A stretch of 64,000 bases of DNA, taken from assembly GCF_051020985.1 (NCBI RefSeq), contig NW_027475138.1:4154001-4218000 (forward strand). Direction: 5' to 3'. A model generated the notes under the pieces. The model made no database searches. It was not told the DNA's origin and saw only the letters and a program-made list of their open reading frames with translations. Position 1 is the stretch's first letter; each line of letters opens with the position of its first letter. A program made the translations under genes and the position numbers. This DNA is from Nomia melanderi. Its lineage: Eukaryota > Arthropoda > Insecta > Hymenoptera > Halictidae. This document shows positions 61,441 to 64,000 of the stretch, piece after piece.

Positions 61441-63030
61441 CGGGAACGACCTCGGACCACCAGGGGCCGAGAAAACCACAGTCTCATGGGGCCGGACACT
61501 CAGGGTCAGGGGAAAATCCAATATATATCTGGTGATATCTCGGGTGCTATTACAGATAGCGCAATAAATCAAAGTGCATTGTCTGTAGGAGGCCCTGGCG
61601 CATGAATCTGTGCAGCGGGAACGACCTCGGACCACCAGGGGCCGAGAAAACGACCGCCTCATGGGGCCGGACACTCAGGGTCAGTGAAAAATCCAATATA
61701 TATGTGGTGATATCTCGGGTGCTATTACAGATAGCGCAATAAATCAAAGTGCATTGTCTGTAGGAGACCCTGGCGCATGAACCGGTGCAGCGGGAACGAC
61801 CTCGGACCACCAGAGGCCGAGAAAACGACCGTCTCATGGGTCCGGACGCTCAGGGTCAGTGAAAAATCCAATATATATCTGGTGATATCTCGGGTGCTAT
61901 TACAGATAGAGCAATAAATCAAAGTGCATTGTCTGTAGGAGGCCCTCGCGCATGAATCTGTGCAGCGGGAACGACCTCGGACCACCAGGGGCCGAGAAAA
62001 CCACAGTCTCATGGGGCCGGACACTCACGGTCAGGGGAAAATCCAACATATATCTGGTGATATCTCGGGTGCTATTAGAGATAGCGCAATAAACCAAAGC
62101 GAATTATCTGCAGGAGGCCCTGGCGCATGAATCTGTGCAGCGGGAACGACCTCGGACCACCAGGGGCAGAGAAAACCACCGTCTCATGGGGCCGGACTCT
62201 CAGGGTCGGGGGAAAACCCAAAATATATCTGTTGATATCTCGGGTGCTATTACAGATAGCGCAATAAATCAAAGTGTATTGTCTGTAGGAGGCCCTGGCG
62301 CACGAATCTGTGCAGCGGGAACGACCTCGAACCACCAGGGGCCGAGACAACGACCGTCTCATGGAGCCGGACACTCAGGGTCAGGGAAAAATCCAATATA
62401 TATCTGGTGATATCTCGGGTATTATTACAGATAGCGCAATAAATCAAAGTGCATTGTCTGTAGAAGGCCCTGACGCATGAAACTGTGCAGCGGGATCGAC
62501 CTCGGACCACCAGGGGCCGAGAAAATCACCGTCTCATGGGGCCGGACTGTCAGGGTCAGGTTAAAATCCAATATATATCTGGTGATATCTCGGGTGCTAT
62601 TAGAGATAGCGCAATAAATCAAAGTGAATTATCTGCAGGAGGCCCTGGCGCATGAATCTGTGCAGCGGGATCGACCTCGGACCACCAGGGGCCGAGGAAA
62701 TCACCGCCTCATGGGGCCGGACTGTCAGGGTCAGGGAAAAGTCCAATATATATCTGGTGATATCTCGGCTGCTATTAGAGATAGCGCAATAAATCAAAGT
62801 GAAGTATCTGCAGGCGGCCCTGGCGCATGAATCTGTGCAGCGGGATCGACCTCGGACCACCAGGGGCCGAGGAAATCACCGCCTCATAGGGCCGGACACT
62901 CAGGGTCAGGGAAAAATCCAATATAAATCTGGTGATATCTCGGGTGCTATTACAGATAGCGCAATAAATGAAAGTGCATTGTCTGCAGGAGGCCCTAGCG
63001 CATGAATCTGTGCAGCGGGAACGACCTCGG
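61441..63030 (+). repeat. Transition to diverged units
   Basis: Unit-to-unit differences rise here. Examples are CAAAATATATCTG near 62220, GATCGACCTCGG near 62494, GGACTGTCAGG near 62545 and GAGGAAATCACCGCC near 62694. None of the long near-identical duplications seen to the left continues into it. This resembles the edge of a homogenised core, although the array continues past the window. Confidence 0.6.
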
Positions 63031-64000
63031 ACCACAAGGGGCCGAGAAAATCACCGTCCCATGGGGCCGGACTGTCACGGTCAGGGAAAAATCCAATATA
63101 TATCTGGTGATATCTCGGGTGCTATTAGGGATAGCGAAATAAATCAAAGTGCATTATCTGCAGGAGGCCCTGGCGCATGAATCTGTGCAGCGGGAACGAC
63201 TTCGGACCACCAGGGGCCGAGAAAACCACCGTCTCATGGGGTCGGACACTCAGGGTCAGGGAAAAATCCAATATAAATCTGGTGATATCTATGGTGCTAT
63301 TACAGATAGCGCAGTAAATCAAAGTGCATTCTCTGCAGGAGGCCCTGGCGTATGAATCTGTGCAGCGGGAAGGACCTCGGACCACCAGGGGCCGAGAAAA
63401 CCATCGACACATGGGGCCGGACTGTCAGGGTCAAGGAAAAATCCAATATATATCTGGTGATATCTCGGGTGCTATTAGGGATAGCGACATAAATCAAAGT
63501 GCATTGTCTGCAGGAGGCCCTGGCGCATGAATCTGTGCAGCGGGAACGACCTCGGACCACCAGGGGCCGAGAAAACCACCGTCTCATGGGGTCGGACACT
63601 CAGGGTCAGGGAAAAATCCAATATAAATCTGGTGATATCTATGGTGCTATTACAGACAGCGCAGTAAATCAAAGTGCATTCTCTGCAGGAGGCCCTGGCG
63701 TATGAATCTGTGCAGCGGGACGGACCTCGGACCACCAGGGGCCGAGAAAACCATCGAGACATGGGGTCGGACACTCAGGGTCAGGGAAAAATCCAATATA
63801 AATCTGGTGATATCTCGGGTGCTATTACAGATAGCGCAATAAATCAAAGTGCATTGTCTGCAGGCGGCCCTGGCGCATGAATCTGTGCAGCGGGAACGAC
63901 CTCGGACCACCAGGGGCCGAGAGAACCACCGTCTCATGGGGTCGGACTATCAGGGTCAGGGAAAAATCCAATATAAATCTGGTGATATCTCGGGTGCTAT
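63031..64000 (+). repeat. Dimeric (350-bp) higher-order repeat
   Basis: Two unit types alternate. One has CCGGACTGTCA and TTAGGGATAGCGA. The other has GGTCGGACACTC, AATATAAATCTGG, GATATCTATGG, GCAGTAAATC and GGCGTATGAATC. The pair at about 63117-63466 recurs at 63467-63770, and then the alternation decays. This is the only clear two-unit period in the window. Confidence 0.75.

Larger units (their letters stand above)
1..64000 (+). repeat. 175-bp tandem satellite array, about 366 head-to-tail units
   Basis: The whole window is one satellite. Anchor words such as TGCAGCGGGAACGACC, CCACCAGGGGCCGAG and GGTGATATCTCGGG recur every 175 bp from the first base to the last, always on the same strand. 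Units start at 1, 176, 350 and 525, then every 175 bp apart from small indels. A hand count on the consensus gives 92 G+C of 175 and eight CpGs, a CpG observed/expected ratio near 0.67. There is no inversion, transposon, gene or unique spacer. Both window edges cut through the array, so its true length is unknown. Size, single orientation and higher-order structure are typical of centromeric or pericentromeric eukaryotic satellites. That placement is inference. I do not recognise the family by name. Confidence 0.98.

Noticed and set aside
1..64000. CRISPR array
   Set aside because: The 175-bp units are near-identical throughout, with no short repeat and unique spacer alternation and no cas genes.
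1..64000. Ribosomal DNA spacer repeats
   Set aside because: Spacer subrepeats can be of similar length, but no rRNA sequence or spacer promoter appears in 64 kb, far longer than usual spacer arrays.

Overview
The window is one uninterrupted tandem array of a satellite repeat. The unit is 175 bp, repeated head to tail in a single orientation from base 1 to base 64000, about 366 copies. I find no protein gene, RNA gene, transposon, CRISPR array, origin or other unique sequence, and neither end of the array lies in the window. An array of this size with higher-order structure points to a eukaryotic genome and to centromeric, pericentromeric or other constitutively heterochromatic DNA. The species cannot be named from the sequence. 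The unit is about 53% G+C and still holds eight CpGs.

The array is a patchwork of higher-order repeats (HORs). Bases 1-14000 hold a 20-unit HOR (3503 bp), a 12-unit deletion derivative (2099 bp), a third partial copy, shuffled pieces and a 6-unit duplication (1052 bp). Bases 14000-21000 hold 5-unit (874 bp) repeats and a subfamily with a CATTATATAT tract. Bases 21000-28800 are a mosaic. Bases 28800-38600 are built on a recurring 3-unit module and include an apparently perfect 1225-bp duplication. Bases 40300-45900 hold an 8/9-unit HOR. Bases 50100-61400 hold nested 525, 700, 1225, 2100, 2275, 2625 and 2800-bp repeats. Bases 62000-64000 are older-looking units with a 350-bp dimer period.

The consensus unit carries a near-match to the CTCF core motif inside a CTCGG/CCGAG dyad, a second hairpin (GTGCTAT/ATAGCGC), a Rel/kB-like GGGAAAATCCA box and one AT-rich patch. 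Length is tightly kept: about twenty small indels are detectable in 366 units, and 100 consecutive units (about 38976-56476) keep exact 175-bp register.

Open frames of 60-157 codons occur in every unit on both strands. They are by-products of the repeat, because 175 is not a multiple of three and the frame rotates in each copy. I annotate no CDS. I found no new gene system. The points most worth checking are the CTCF-like motif array, the dyad variants, and the long-range mosaics such as 57850-58520.
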